This document shows, one piece after another, positions 1-7,677 of a stretch of DNA of 31,531 nucleotides. Both the position numbers and the translations under genes were made by a program. The stretch covers positions 1 through 31,531 of the IMG/VR virus record IMGVR_UViG_3300027833_000155, one strand, 5' to 3'. The first letter of the stretch is position 1. Every line of letters begins with the position of its first letter. The notes under the pieces were generated by a model, which searched no databases, was not told the DNA's origin, and saw nothing but the letters and a program-made list of their open reading frames with translations. This DNA comes from a virus.

Positions 1-205
1 CGATACGCATGTCTTCACTGACTACATTTGCGCCAAACTTAGCTTTTAACGCCTTCTCGATTGTGTCCATCACAATTGATTTTCCGCATTGGGTTGGGCC
101 TGAAATTACAATATGCGCCACATCAGGCACTTTAATTTTTATTTCTTTCATATCTACACCTTCCTCAGTTAACCTTTCGATAATCGGATACATTTTAACT
201 TTCAT
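1..205 (-). CDS. P-loop NTPase, partial (cut by left edge)
   Basis: Only the first 68 codons are present; the gene runs off the left end. Residues 36-43 read GPTQCGKS, a Walker A nucleotide-binding loop after a short beta-strand (HIVIS), so this is the start of a P-loop ATPase or kinase-like protein. The ATG at 205 overlaps the stop of the upstream gene as ATGA and has GGAG 7 bases before it. A second in-frame ATG at 151 also has a good site (GAGGAAGG), so the protein could be 18 residues shorter. It is the last visible member of the replication operon. The missing C-terminus prevents naming a function. Confidence 0.75.
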   Translation of the reverse strand, partial: MKVKMYPIIERLTEEGVDMKEIKIKVPDVAHIVISGPTQCGKSIVMDTIEKALKAKFGANVVSEDMRI

Positions 206-816
206 CTCGATACTCCACTGTTTCTGTTATTATCCTCAAGCTTTTGTAGTTCTTCTCGTAGATTTTTAGCTTTACGCTCATTGGCCGTGCTTCTATATAG
301 TTCACGGTGCTTTTTTACTATTTCGTCATAGTTCTGCAAAAACAAGCCTGCTTTTTCTTTTGTGAAATACAAACTTTTATTACGACTGTCTTTAAAGCTC
401 GGCCCGTATGTTTCAAGCTCTTGAAAGAAAGCTTTAAAAAATTTAACGTCATAGTCCTCGCCAAAGAAATACGGCCCCGTGGAGAAGCTGACGCACAAAA
501 GAAATTCATTGTTAGGGTCTTTCGCCTCATCCTCCCAGGTTATTGATCTTTTAGTGTCGCCACCAAATGTGCCCGCCGTTAAATTACTGCTAATCCGAAA
601 CCAATTTTCATTCCCATGAACATGCGCCGGTAAATTCCAGCCACAGTCCTCGATAAGCTCTCGTGTAAAAACCTTGTCTTTAATTGTGCCTAAACATCGA
701 AGATCACGGTCTTCGGCTATTAACTCTTTGTGCTTCTCTATATCACGCAAGAGCGCAATATAATTCGCTTTCGTCTTCATACTCTTCTTGCCTTCGTGTG
801 TCTGTCCTGTAGCCAT
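202..816 (-). CDS. hypothetical phage protein with GQTH-G-K-S N-terminus and C-terminal coiled coil
   Basis: I do not recognise this 204-residue protein. It starts MATGQTHEGKKS, which closely resembles the start of the 53-residue protein at 8908-9069 (MASGQTHGGKGS). The rest differs: a basic and acidic helical stretch to about residue 45, a mixed alpha/beta middle, and a charged probable coiled coil over the last 40 residues (KHRELYRS to KLEDNNR). The start codon overlaps the stop of the DUF3310 gene by one base (TAATG), which points to translational coupling. An in-frame ATG at residue 13 is an alternative start. No catalytic motif is visible. Confidence 0.8.
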   Translation of the reverse strand: MATGQTHEGKKSMKTKANYIALLRDIEKHKELIAEDRDLRCLGTIKDKVFTRELIEDCGWNLPAHVHGNENWFRISSNLTAGTFGGDTKRSITWEDEAKDPNNEFLLCVSFSTGPYFFGEDYDVKFFKAFFQELETYGPSFKDSRNKSLYFTKEKAGLFLQNYDEIVKKHRELYRSTANERKAKNLREELQKLEDNNRNSGVSR

Positions 817-1199
817 TAGTCAGTCTCCTCTGTCAGCACTACTTCCTGCAACAGTTTAGCTAAGTACCACTGAGCCTTCTGTAAGTCTTCTACAGGCTTA
901 TTCTTGTACTTGTAGTCATAACGCCATAGATACTTAATGCAGTTACCCTTGAGATAGCCCTTGAAAGCTTCACTGGACATGGACTCTTCAATGGCTTCAA
1001 TACACTCAATGTTACCTGTGTTGTAGTGACTAGGGTTATTTACTACATCCTCTACTTCCTCTTCCCACGCCTCAGATGCTTCATCATGTGCTGCTTTCAT
1101 CCATGCGTCTAACCCTGTGGCTTTCTTTTCAATGGCGGGTGCTTGCTGGCGCAGCCTGTCCCAATCTGTTGGTGTTGCATCATCTATGCTCATTTTCAT
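816..1199 (-). CDS. DUF3310 family protein
   Basis: A 127-residue protein whose second half matches the DUF3310 pattern common in phages: NPSHYNTGNIECIEAIEE at 55-72, then a GYLKGNCIKYLWRY block at about 81-94, and a DLQKAQWYL block at about 105-113. The family is often labelled nucleotide kinase-like, but no P-loop is present and its activity is not established. Residues 1-50 are variable and acidic. The start lies inside the end of the preceding 45-codon gene (20-base overlap). Met3 is an alternative start. Its place behind endonuclease I in the replication operon suggests a DNA metabolism role, which is inference. Confidence 0.88.
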   Translation of the reverse strand: MKMSIDDATPTDWDRLRQQAPAIEKKATGLDAWMKAAHDEASEAWEEEVEDVVNNPSHYNTGNIECIEAIEESMSSEAFKGYLKGNCIKYLWRYDYKYKNKPVEDLQKAQWYLAKLLQEVVLTEETD

Positions 1200-1317
1200 G
1201 TGCCTTATTATGTTTACGTTTAGTTTTTTTTAGCTCTGTCGCAGAAGATACTTTCTTAAACTTCTTCTTCCTGTCAAATCTAGACCTTCTTTCATCTTTG
1301 CGACTCTGCTCGTTCAT
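1180..1317 (-). CDS. small basic hypothetical protein (45 aa)
   Basis: A 45-codon reading frame fills the gap between endonuclease I and the DUF3310 gene. It starts at an ATG that overlaps the endonuclease stop as ATGA. The product (MNEQSRKDERRSRFDRKKKF...) is extremely rich in Lys and Arg and would be highly positively charged, so nucleic acid binding is possible. It overlaps the start of the DUF3310 gene by 20 bases. The coupled start and tight packing support it as real. There is no family match I can name. Confidence 0.6.
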   Translation of the reverse strand: MNEQSRKDERRSRFDRKKKFKKVSSATELKKTKRKHNKAHENEHR

Positions 1318-1778
1318 TTGAATGTTTCTCTTTTAGCAACATTAATCCAACCATCTGGTATAGTATCTTCACTGTACCAAGTAAATCCGTTTGCTGTTGC
1401 CCATTCTCCATGACTTCTTTTAGTACCGTCTTTTCTACGCTTGGCTTGAGGCATTGGAGCAGAAGAGTTAGCAAAAAGAAAAACAAGTTCAGTATCTTCG
1501 GGTAACACTTTGCTTATCCAAATGTATTTACTGTATTCAGCATAGTCCCAGAAACGTCCTTTAGCTTCTAGAAGGATTGTCTTCCCCGCAACTTCTTTAA
1601 CAAAGTCTGGTTCATATTTATGTTGAACAGTATACTCAATTTTATCAGAGTGGAAACTCCAAGCATCTAAGATACCTGAATGTAATTCATACTCCCAGTT
1701 AGAATCGTACCCTGTCATAACATTTTTCTCAACAGGCCGCTTGACTCTTGCTTTTCTAAATCCTTTTTTATTTTTCAA
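1314..1778 (-). CDS. endonuclease I, T7 gp3-like Holliday junction resolvase
   Basis: A 154-residue protein aligning over its length with T7 endonuclease I (149 aa), which resolves branched DNA and helps break down host DNA. The PD-(D/E)XK metal-binding residues are in place: Glu29 or Glu31 (NWEYEL), Asp58 (YEPDFV), Glu71 and Lys73 (LLEAKGRFW). The family's C-terminal pattern is also present, with a basic stretch, SHGEWATANGF and IPDGWI. It begins with an ATGA overlap with the 56-codon gene upstream. Context in the replication and recombination operon agrees with clearing junctions before packaging. Confidence 0.93.
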   Translation of the reverse strand: MKNKKGFRKARVKRPVEKNVMTGYDSNWEYELHSGILDAWSFHSDKIEYTVQHKYEPDFVKEVAGKTILLEAKGRFWDYAEYSKYIWISKVLPEDTELVFLFANSSAPMPQAKRRKDGTKRSHGEWATANGFTWYSEDTIPDGWINVAKRETFK

Positions 1779-1945
1779 TGTAACTGTGCCTCTCTTCTTT
1801 CTAGTTCTGCCTCTATTAAATCCATAAGGTCTTCTAAAAAGTTTTTATCTAGATCCATGATAGAGTTATCAGTATTGTATAGGAAACTACCTACAGCAAT
1901 AATTGCATTTTCAATTTCTATACCTGACTTTTTGCCATTTTCCAT
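1775..1945 (-). CDS. small acidic hypothetical protein (56 aa)
   Basis: A 56-codon gene (MENGKKSGIEIENAII...) between the 97-residue protein and endonuclease I. Its stop overlaps the endonuclease start as ATGA, and its own start lies 28 bases inside the preceding gene with GGAG about 8 bases upstream. The protein is helical and acidic, ending in a charged amphipathic stretch (LEDLMDLIEAELERREAQ) that could dimerise. I cannot assign a family. The ribosome site, coupling and clean frame support it. Confidence 0.65.
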   Translation of the reverse strand: MENGKKSGIEIENAIIAVGSFLYNTDNSIMDLDKNFLEDLMDLIEAELERREAQLH

Positions 1946-2211
1946 TGTACCATCTCCAAAGTTATATCTTTAATTTCAAGTTCTGGAAAAATTTTAATAA
2001 GCTGTTTGATTTTTTTAGACATCCACTTAGGGTGATAAGCACTCAACCGCATATTGTTAGATACAAAGATATGTGTTTGATCAGGCATCAATTCTTTGTA
2101 GTTATCAAGTGTGACAGCGTTTGCTTCTTCTTCATTTAACAAAGATCTTAGCCACTCTACCAATAAAACATCTGTTTGTTTGCGAATGCTTTTTGCTTTT
2201 TTACTGTTCAC
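1918..2211 (-). CDS. conserved-looking phage hypothetical protein (97 aa)
   Basis: A 97-residue, Lys-rich, mostly helical protein directly after the exonuclease gene, overlapping its end by 4 bases. It starts MNSKKAKSIRKQTDVLLVEWL and contains a MRLSAYHPKWMSKKIKQLIK segment. Small proteins of this kind sit next to nuclease genes in several T7-like marine phages, but I cannot give a function. No catalytic or metal-binding motif is visible. Its basic character and location would fit a DNA-bound accessory factor, which is only inference. Confidence 0.8.
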   Translation of the reverse strand: MNSKKAKSIRKQTDVLLVEWLRSLLNEEEANAVTLDNYKELMPDQTHIFVSNNMRLSAYHPKWMSKKIKQLIKIFPELEIKDITLEMVQWKMAKSQV

Positions 2212-3065
2212 AGTAGTTCCTCTACTTTAGGTTCAACAACAACCTTAGTCAAATATGAAAGGCCGTTAGAATATTTAAATGTCCGTAAGCCCTCACCGTC
2301 ATTTGAATCCGCATGGCATTGATACTTATATTTACACCAGCTACAACCTTTTGCTAGTTTCATGTTTCCTTTCTTGCCATCCTCTACTGGATCGTAGCAA
2401 TAGTCAGGGGGCGTGTCAAGATCTAAAGAAGGGATTAGCTGGTTTATCTTAAACTTAATGTTGGGCTTATCTAAATCATCGGGAACATACATACATAGCT
2501 CACCGCTTTCTTTATTCAAAACTAAAAACCCGCCTTCAGAAGTTCCTTCAGCTTCCTCATATCCTGAAAGCTGCCCAAGATAACCAAAAGGATCGTCCTG
2601 TGCTAGTCTCCCATCACGAAACTTATTGAATGCAAACCGTGATGCTGTTTTAACATCAACAACTTCTCCATTAATTTTACAATCCATATGGCCTACAACA
2701 CCTTCGACAACCACTTCTTTCTGTTCATCGGTAACTTCGTGTTTAGCCATACGTACCAACATTAGTACAACTTCTTCCAGCAAATGCCCATAAAGAAACT
2801 TTATCTGTGTCGGCCCGTCAATATCGCTGCGTCCTTGTGGATCTCTTTTCTCGTACCACAACTGACGATGGGGCTTACCTGCATTAGACATACGCACAGT
2901 GAAGTCTTCATTTTGTTTACGAGGAGTTGCCCAAGACTTTAAGGCGGCTCTAATGTCTTCTACTGTCTTATCTATGTCTTCGTCTGTAAGCGGAAGAGGC
3001 TCTCCTGCACTTAAATTTTCTAAGTGCTTATAAATATCAGGCACTACTGTTGATAGCTTACTCAT
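2208..3065 (-). CDS. RecB/Cas4-like PD-(D/E)XK exonuclease
   Basis: A 285-residue nuclease of the PD-(D/E)XK superfamily, likely the functional counterpart of T7 gp6 exonuclease. Core motif: Asp127 in GHMDCKING, then Glu134, Asp137 and Lys139 in EVVDVKTAS. A conserved QLSGYE (about 165-170) corresponds to the Q-x-x-x-Y motif of RecB/Cas4 nucleases. A C-terminal cluster CSWCKYKYQC (Cys241, 244, 250) plus Cys223 could bind an Fe-S cluster or zinc as in Cas4. I choose the ATG at 3065 because GGAG lies 6 bases before it; an in-frame TTG at 3077 has no such site. No cas genes are nearby, so a replication or recombination role is likely. Confidence 0.88.
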   Translation of the reverse strand: MSKLSTVVPDIYKHLENLSAGEPLPLTDEDIDKTVEDIRAALKSWATPRKQNEDFTVRMSNAGKPHRQLWYEKRDPQGRSDIDGPTQIKFLYGHLLEEVVLMLVRMAKHEVTDEQKEVVVEGVVGHMDCKINGEVVDVKTASRFAFNKFRDGRLAQDDPFGYLGQLSGYEEAEGTSEGGFLVLNKESGELCMYVPDDLDKPNIKFKINQLIPSLDLDTPPDYCYDPVEDGKKGNMKLAKGCSWCKYKYQCHADSNDGEGLRTFKYSNGLSYLTKVVVEPKVEELL

Positions 3066-3537
3066 CTTGTTCTCCAATAACGGAATCTATAATTCTAGTG
3101 GCAATAGCAACGCTACATTTAAACCATTCATTACGCTGTTCAAATAAGTCTGCAAGTCTTTTGTGTGCTTCTGTTTCAACGGCTCTTCGATCAAGAGCAG
3201 AGACAACATAAGCAAGTTCATAGTCTCTAAAAGGGGAAGAGGTCTGATAGTTTTTAGCTCTATCAGACGCTTCTACTGCCATGCCTACCTTAACCCAACC
3301 TTCCCAAGCAGGGTTAGTAATAATATAAATTTCACCTGAGATGCTGTCAGTATAATTAGGTAAAGACTTAAAAGCTGCATCTTCAAATCCTTTATATCTA
3401 CCAGCTTTATATAAGGGATGTAGTTTTTTCACTTCTTTACTATCTACAAACATACGTTTTTGATCTCTAGCTTTAACAGCTTGGGGGTTATCTTTATAGT
3501 AATACTCTTTACCTGTCTTGGGATTGATTGCGTTCAT
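3058..3537 (-). CDS. GIY-YIG superfamily nuclease, T5orf172 type
   Basis: A 159-residue protein whose C-terminal 90 residues match the T5orf172/GIY-YIG fold. GEIYIIT (68-74) stands for the GIY motif and WVKVGMA (81-87) for the YIG motif, followed by an Arg in DRAKNYQTSSP, then ETEAHKRL with its conserved Glu and His, and NEWF near the end. The family cleaves DNA as free-standing or homing-type nucleases. The N-terminal 65 residues are basic and may bind DNA. It sits between two PD-(D/E)XK nucleases in the same operon and overlaps the exonuclease start. Whether it is a homing nuclease or a phage recombination enzyme cannot be told here. Confidence 0.82.
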   Translation of the reverse strand: MNAINPKTGKEYYYKDNPQAVKARDQKRMFVDSKEVKKLHPLYKAGRYKGFEDAAFKSLPNYTDSISGEIYIITNPAWEGWVKVGMAVEASDRAKNYQTSSPFRDYELAYVVSALDRRAVETEAHKRLADLFEQRNEWFKCSVAIATRIIDSVIGEQDE

Positions 3538-3540
3538 GCC

Positions 3541-4017
3541 TTACTCCTTTAAAACTTCTAAGGTTTTAAGGGCTGACTGATCTAAAGCAAACAGTTCGCC
3601 CCAACCTAGATTCATAATGTTTTTTTGATTTAACAGTTCTTCTTTAGAAGCAAGACCTGCAAATGTATAACTAGGGAAAGAGCCTACCATTAACATATAG
3701 TAATCGCAAGACTTATTTACTTTATGAAGTCCTGCACACAGCCTTCCAGTTTTATACTTAGTAGATTTAACATCTATAGTTTTACCATTAAACATAAGAT
3801 CATGGTCAGGGATAACATCTAAATCTAAATCGGGCCAGACATTTAAAAGTTTTGCTGCGGCCAACTCCGAACCAAATCCTTCTAGGTCAGTTTCAAAATC
3901 AGACTGTGGGCCTTTCCGGTTATTCTTAATACCCGCTGCTCTAGATGTTTCGTATATAGACTTAGCCATGTGTTTAGCAATGCGCTGTTCAACAGCATTT
4001 AAATTAATGTGTTTCAC
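3541..4017 (-). CDS. putative PD-(D/E)XK endonuclease-like protein
   Basis: A 158-residue protein with a plausible PD-(D/E)XK core: Glu51 in GFGSELAAAKLL, Asp73 in DHDLMFNGKT, and Asp82-Val-Lys84 in TIDVKST. This spacing (helix with Glu, then D-x9-D-x-K) resembles small restriction-like or resolvase-like nucleases found beside phage polymerases. The start overlaps the polymerase end by 14 bases and the GIY-YIG gene follows after 3 bases. The fold is inferred from motif spacing only; a catalytically inactive relative is possible. Confidence 0.7.
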   Translation of the reverse strand: MKHINLNAVEQRIAKHMAKSIYETSRAAGIKNNRKGPQSDFETDLEGFGSELAAAKLLNVWPDLDLDVIPDHDLMFNGKTIDVKSTKYKTGRLCAGLHKVNKSCDYYMLMVGSFPSYTFAGLASKEELLNQKNIMNLGWGELFALDQSALKTLEVLKE

Positions 4018-5776
4018 TCCAGTTCTCCCCGACTTTATAGTCTCCGTCCAATGGACAGTTTAAGTTAAGCATACACCCTGCTTCTATAATAGCTTGAACA
4101 CCTGCCTTACCAACGTCTAAAGCGTCATAAAGGTGACACTCAATCTGCCATTCGTCATGTACGTTAGCTACAAACTTAGCGTCCCAACCGTTATTCTTTA
4201 TTTTCTGATCCAGAATAATCAACGCTTGTTTCATTACAATCGCCCCTGCTCCCTGCAATAAAGTATTTAAAGCTGCGTGTTCAGACCGGACTAAAAGCTT
4301 GCGGCCATCAAGACCTTTTATTTTGCCTGACTTAGCTTCTCTTTGTACTTTTCCTGAAAGATTTTTAAATGATGGGAGATTATCAAAGAAAGACTTTCTA
4401 AGTTCTTTACCTGCTGCTCTGCCTCTTCCAGCCACTGAGCCAAGCTTTGCATCTCCTGCTCCGTACAAGAGTGCATAGATAAAAGTTTTTGCCTGATTTC
4501 TAGATTCAAGTCCTGCAAGTTTTTGGTTAGCTGTGTGGATGTCTCCATTGAGTATTTCATTTGTATAAGCCTCGTCATTTAAATAATGTGCAAGCATCCT
4601 AAGTTCTAAGCCAGACGCATCAATGCCTACAAGTTTATATCCTTTTGGCACAATCCAACACGACCTACACTCTTTGCCATAAGGGGAGTTGCTACTGGGG
4701 ATTTGAGCCATGTTCGGGTGGGAATGTGTCATTCTAGATGTCACTGCTCCGTTAGGATTAACATAGCCATGCACTCTTCCTGTATCTTCATCCAACTCTT
4801 TAAGCCAACTGTTCACTTGAGCTAAACGCTTTTGAAGCATTAGATAGTTAGCAATGAGGGCAGCTTCGGGAATATGCTTAACTTTATTTAAAGTACCTTC
4901 ATCAACAATAGGCTGTCCTGTAGGAGTATAGTTCTTGGGCTTCCATCCGAACCGAATAAGATACTCTCCGATCTGTTTGCGTGATCCAAGGTTAAACTCA
5001 ATAAATGTTTTTCGTGCAATAGGTTTGCGTTCAATATCTAAAGCAAGTATTTCATATTCCCTATCATTAAGTCTTACACCTTTTCCATGTTGATCAACTG
5101 CTGTTTTAGCTAATGCTCCGGTAGCAGTAAACTTAGGGGTTAGTATCTGAGTTATAACAGTAGGTTTAAATCTTTCTTGAACCTCCTGTTTAACTTGATC
5201 TAGCTTTTCTTGGAACATTGCAACAAGCAGCATTGCTTTACGTTGATCAAGTACAAACCCATTAGTTCTTTGTTGATCTACAATCTTGGCTGTAGCGTGT
5301 TCAATCTTAACGGATGTAGGGGTGAAGCCTCTGCTTTCTAACTTCAAGGCTTGATATACTTTATAGTTCAACTCGACATCTCTGCGACAGTAATCTAACA
5401 TCTCAGGGCGATAGGAGTCCCAAGCATCTTCCTGTTCGCCATATGTTCCTTTGTTAAATCCTAAACGATAGCCCCAACTCTCAAGACCGTGGCCTCCTTC
5501 TCTTGTAGGTTTAAACAAGCGGGAGAGAACTAAGGTATCAACAACCTTACATTTAGATAGGTCTATACCTGCAATTCTCTCTACCACAGGAATGTCATAG
5601 CCTATTATGTTATGTCCTATTAACTTTGTTGCAGACATTAACATATCATATCCTTCTTGTAGCTGAGTGTTGTCAAATGTAAACACATCATTAGTGTCTA
5701 CATCCAGAGCTACAATACAAAATATTTTAGTGGGGTTTAGTCCATCAGCTTCTATATCAAAAACTAAATTACTCAT
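4004..5776 (-). CDS. family A DNA polymerase, T7 gp5-like
   Basis: A 590-residue replicative polymerase with a 3'-5' exonuclease domain. Exo I: Asp7 and Glu9 (DIEADGL). Exo II: GHNIIGYD (54-61). Exo III: Tyr129 to Asp133 (YCRRD). Polymerase motif A: GIDASGLELR, Asp386. Motif B: Arg426-x3-Lys430-x3-Tyr434-x3-Tyr438-Gly. Motif C: VHDEW, His540-Asp541-Glu542. All catalytic residues are intact. Tyr434 matches position 762 of E. coli Pol I. The protein is over 100 residues shorter than T7 gp5 (704), and the exo-to-palm stretch is about 50 residues shorter, so the thioredoxin-binding loop is probably absent. It starts by ATGA overlap with the primase-helicase. Confidence 0.97.
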   Translation of the reverse strand: MSNLVFDIEADGLNPTKIFCIVALDVDTNDVFTFDNTQLQEGYDMLMSATKLIGHNIIGYDIPVVERIAGIDLSKCKVVDTLVLSRLFKPTREGGHGLESWGYRLGFNKGTYGEQEDAWDSYRPEMLDYCRRDVELNYKVYQALKLESRGFTPTSVKIEHATAKIVDQQRTNGFVLDQRKAMLLVAMFQEKLDQVKQEVQERFKPTVITQILTPKFTATGALAKTAVDQHGKGVRLNDREYEILALDIERKPIARKTFIEFNLGSRKQIGEYLIRFGWKPKNYTPTGQPIVDEGTLNKVKHIPEAALIANYLMLQKRLAQVNSWLKELDEDTGRVHGYVNPNGAVTSRMTHSHPNMAQIPSSNSPYGKECRSCWIVPKGYKLVGIDASGLELRMLAHYLNDEAYTNEILNGDIHTANQKLAGLESRNQAKTFIYALLYGAGDAKLGSVAGRGRAAGKELRKSFFDNLPSFKNLSGKVQREAKSGKIKGLDGRKLLVRSEHAALNTLLQGAGAIVMKQALIILDQKIKNNGWDAKFVANVHDEWQIECHLYDALDVGKAGVQAIIEAGCMLNLNCPLDGDYKVGENWSETH

Positions 5777-7443
5777 AGCTCTTCTCCAGTAAACTCGTCA
5801 TCGCTATAATCTAAAATTTCTTTGAGTCTTCCTGTCTCATTCTCATATAAGAGGTGAGTAGCTATACCAACATCTCCAGTGTATCGAGACTTCAATACCC
5901 TGACTCTAGTAGTAGATGCTTCAATCTCATCATCGCTCTGCTGATTTCGTTCCAAAGCTATGACACAATCAGACAACTGTGCAATGCTCTGAGAGCCTCT
6001 AAGGTGCGATAGCCCTGTCTCAATACCATTCTCATGGCCTCTATTGCCATCTATTCTCCGCAAGTGAGACACTAGAATCATGCCACAGCCTGTCTCTTCG
6101 ACCAGTGTTCTGAGTCTGTGCATAATACTATCAATAGCTTTACGTTCGTCATTCTCCAGTGTAGAGAGAACTAACATATGCAGGTGATCAACAACTATCC
6201 ACTTGCAGTCTAATCCAATAATCATATATCTAAGCTTGCTGAATATATCATCAAGATTATTAACACCGTGGTGAGCGTGTATCCAAACCCTTCCTGTGTT
6301 CTCACCCATAAAGACTTTCTCAAAGCAAGCGTCTAGTTCTGAAGGGGTGTATCTATTCTTTACGCTTTCCAAGTGTAGCTTTGCATTAGCCTCAATAGAC
6401 ATTATTCCTTCAGCAGTTCTAGCCCAGTTCTCTTCTAAAGCTAGAACCCCTACATTATCTTTAGTGTTTTGTATTAGCCAGTGTTCTAGCTCTCTGGTAA
6501 CACTAGACTTACCAAGACCTGTACCTCCAGTGAGCGTCAGAAGTTCTCCTGCTCTTAGTCCTTCTAGCTTTCTGTTGAGGCCGAACCAAGGGTAAGGGAT
6601 AGCGGTTATTTTATTAGCCCTTAGTTCTTGATAAGCCTCAAGCTGCTCTGATAGATTCAACACGCCAGAGGGTGTGTAAACTTTAGCATCCCAGAAGCAG
6701 CTAACAAAAGTAGAATGTCTGCCTTGCCGCAACATATCATTGGGATCTTTGAAGTCCGTAGGGAGGGTCATTAACTTGGCTTTGCCGGGGGTCAGTAGCT
6801 TCGCTATTTTTCTTGAAGCTTCTTGACCAGCAGAGTCGTTGTCAAAACAAACAACAACAGAATCAAAAGATTCTAAAAACTCTAGATTATTTTTAACATC
6901 TTTTACTCCACCACCTGCACCATTCTTTACAGAAACTACAGGCCACTTGCTGCCCATAAGTTCATATGCTGCCATAGCATCACACTCGCCTTCAACCAAG
7001 GTAATAAATTTACCACCCGCCTTGAATAGCTGTTCACCAAACAGGCCGCTTTCTTTAGCATTACCTGTCCAAACAAAGTCTTTATTGGGCTTGCGGATTT
7101 TAGATCCTACATACTCGTTCTTGTGGTAGTAGGGATAATGATGGGTAGTGATAGAGTTATTGGATAGTGTAGATTTTACACCGTATTTTTTAGCTGTTGC
7201 TAAACTGATCTTGCGATCAATCAACTCATTGAACTGAGCAGAAGGGTTGTTGTCAGACATCTTTTTATTTCTCTGATACGTATCAAATTCCGTTATTGTA
7301 TCTGGTTGTTGTACTTCCTGTGTACTATAGTTTTTAAAATATTTAGTACAGCTAAAACACCAAGCTGAACCATCGTCATTTATTGAAGCGGCATCAGAAC
7401 TTCCGCACTCGAAACAGGGTTGATGAAATTTTACAAAAGGCAT
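5773..7443 (-). CDS. primase-helicase, T7 gp4-like
   Basis: A 556-residue fused enzyme that unwinds the fork and makes RNA primers. The N-terminal zinc ribbon uses Cys10, Cys13, Cys29 and Cys32. The TOPRIM primase core shows VEGECDAMA (150-158) and CFDNDSAGQ (199-207). The RecA-like helicase shows Walker A GGTGLGKS (306-313), an EE pair at 337-338, Walker B WIVVDHLHM with Asp419, VSHLRR (458-463) and an arginine-finger candidate Arg520. The tail is acidic and ends DDEFTGEEL, as in T7, where the tail contacts the polymerase. GAGGA stands 6 bases before the ATG. Met62 is an internal ATG close to where T7 starts its short helicase form (Met64). Confidence 0.97.
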   Translation of the reverse strand: MPFVKFHQPCFECGSSDAASINDDGSAWCFSCTKYFKNYSTQEVQQPDTITEFDTYQRNKKMSDNNPSAQFNELIDRKISLATAKKYGVKSTLSNNSITTHHYPYYHKNEYVGSKIRKPNKDFVWTGNAKESGLFGEQLFKAGGKFITLVEGECDAMAAYELMGSKWPVVSVKNGAGGGVKDVKNNLEFLESFDSVVVCFDNDSAGQEASRKIAKLLTPGKAKLMTLPTDFKDPNDMLRQGRHSTFVSCFWDAKVYTPSGVLNLSEQLEAYQELRANKITAIPYPWFGLNRKLEGLRAGELLTLTGGTGLGKSSVTRELEHWLIQNTKDNVGVLALEENWARTAEGIMSIEANAKLHLESVKNRYTPSELDACFEKVFMGENTGRVWIHAHHGVNNLDDIFSKLRYMIIGLDCKWIVVDHLHMLVLSTLENDERKAIDSIMHRLRTLVEETGCGMILVSHLRRIDGNRGHENGIETGLSHLRGSQSIAQLSDCVIALERNQQSDDEIEASTTRVRVLKSRYTGDVGIATHLLYENETGRLKEILDYSDDEFTGEEL

Positions 7444-7445
7444 TG

Positions 7446-7676
7446 TTATTCCTCATTAGATGTAGCACTCCTTACTACTATAGCCTCTTCCGTTAGATGG
7501 GTTTTAAGATTATTTATTAATGTTACTGTAGCTGCTTGCATAATAGATACAGTATTTGTTGCTTCTTGAAGTTTTAAATCTGCCTCCAGTAAAGCCCTAA
7601 CAAGAGCTTTACCTTCGGCAGTGAACTTCTCTGTATCATAAGAGCAATCATCTACTGTTATGATAGAATCAGACAT
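7446..7676 (-). CDS. small hypothetical protein between SSB and primase-helicase (76 aa)
   Basis: The frame could be opened from 7739, but I choose the ATG at 7676, directly after the SSB stop (TAA then one base), because the extension lies wholly within the SSB coding tail. The 76-residue product starts MSDSIITVDDCSYDTEKFTAEG and continues as one long helix with heptad-like hydrophobics (ALLEADLKLQEATNTVSIMQ). This layout resembles DUF6447-type proteins, a short beta hairpin followed by a coiled coil, but the match is by eye only. The operon position suggests a replication accessory factor. Confidence 0.7.
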   Translation of the reverse strand: MSDSIITVDDCSYDTEKFTAEGKALVRALLEADLKLQEATNTVSIMQAATVTLINNLKTHLTEEAIVVRSATSNEE

Positions 7677-7677
7677 C

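Noticed and set aside
1292-1486. 64-codon minus-strand frame within endonuclease I
   Set aside because: It lies wholly in another frame of a gene with all catalytic residues intact and has no convincing ribosome site.
2208-3065. CRISPR-associated Cas4
   Set aside because: The nuclease core and Cys cluster look Cas4-like, but there are no other cas genes and the operon is phage replication.
3063-3077. Upstream TTG start for the exonuclease
   Set aside because: The ATG at 3065 has GGAG 6 bases upstream, which would lie inside the coding part if TTG were used.
4318-4578. 86-codon minus-strand frame within the polymerase gene
   Set aside because: It overlaps polymerase motif B in another frame; the polymerase reading is certain and the alternative product shows no family features.
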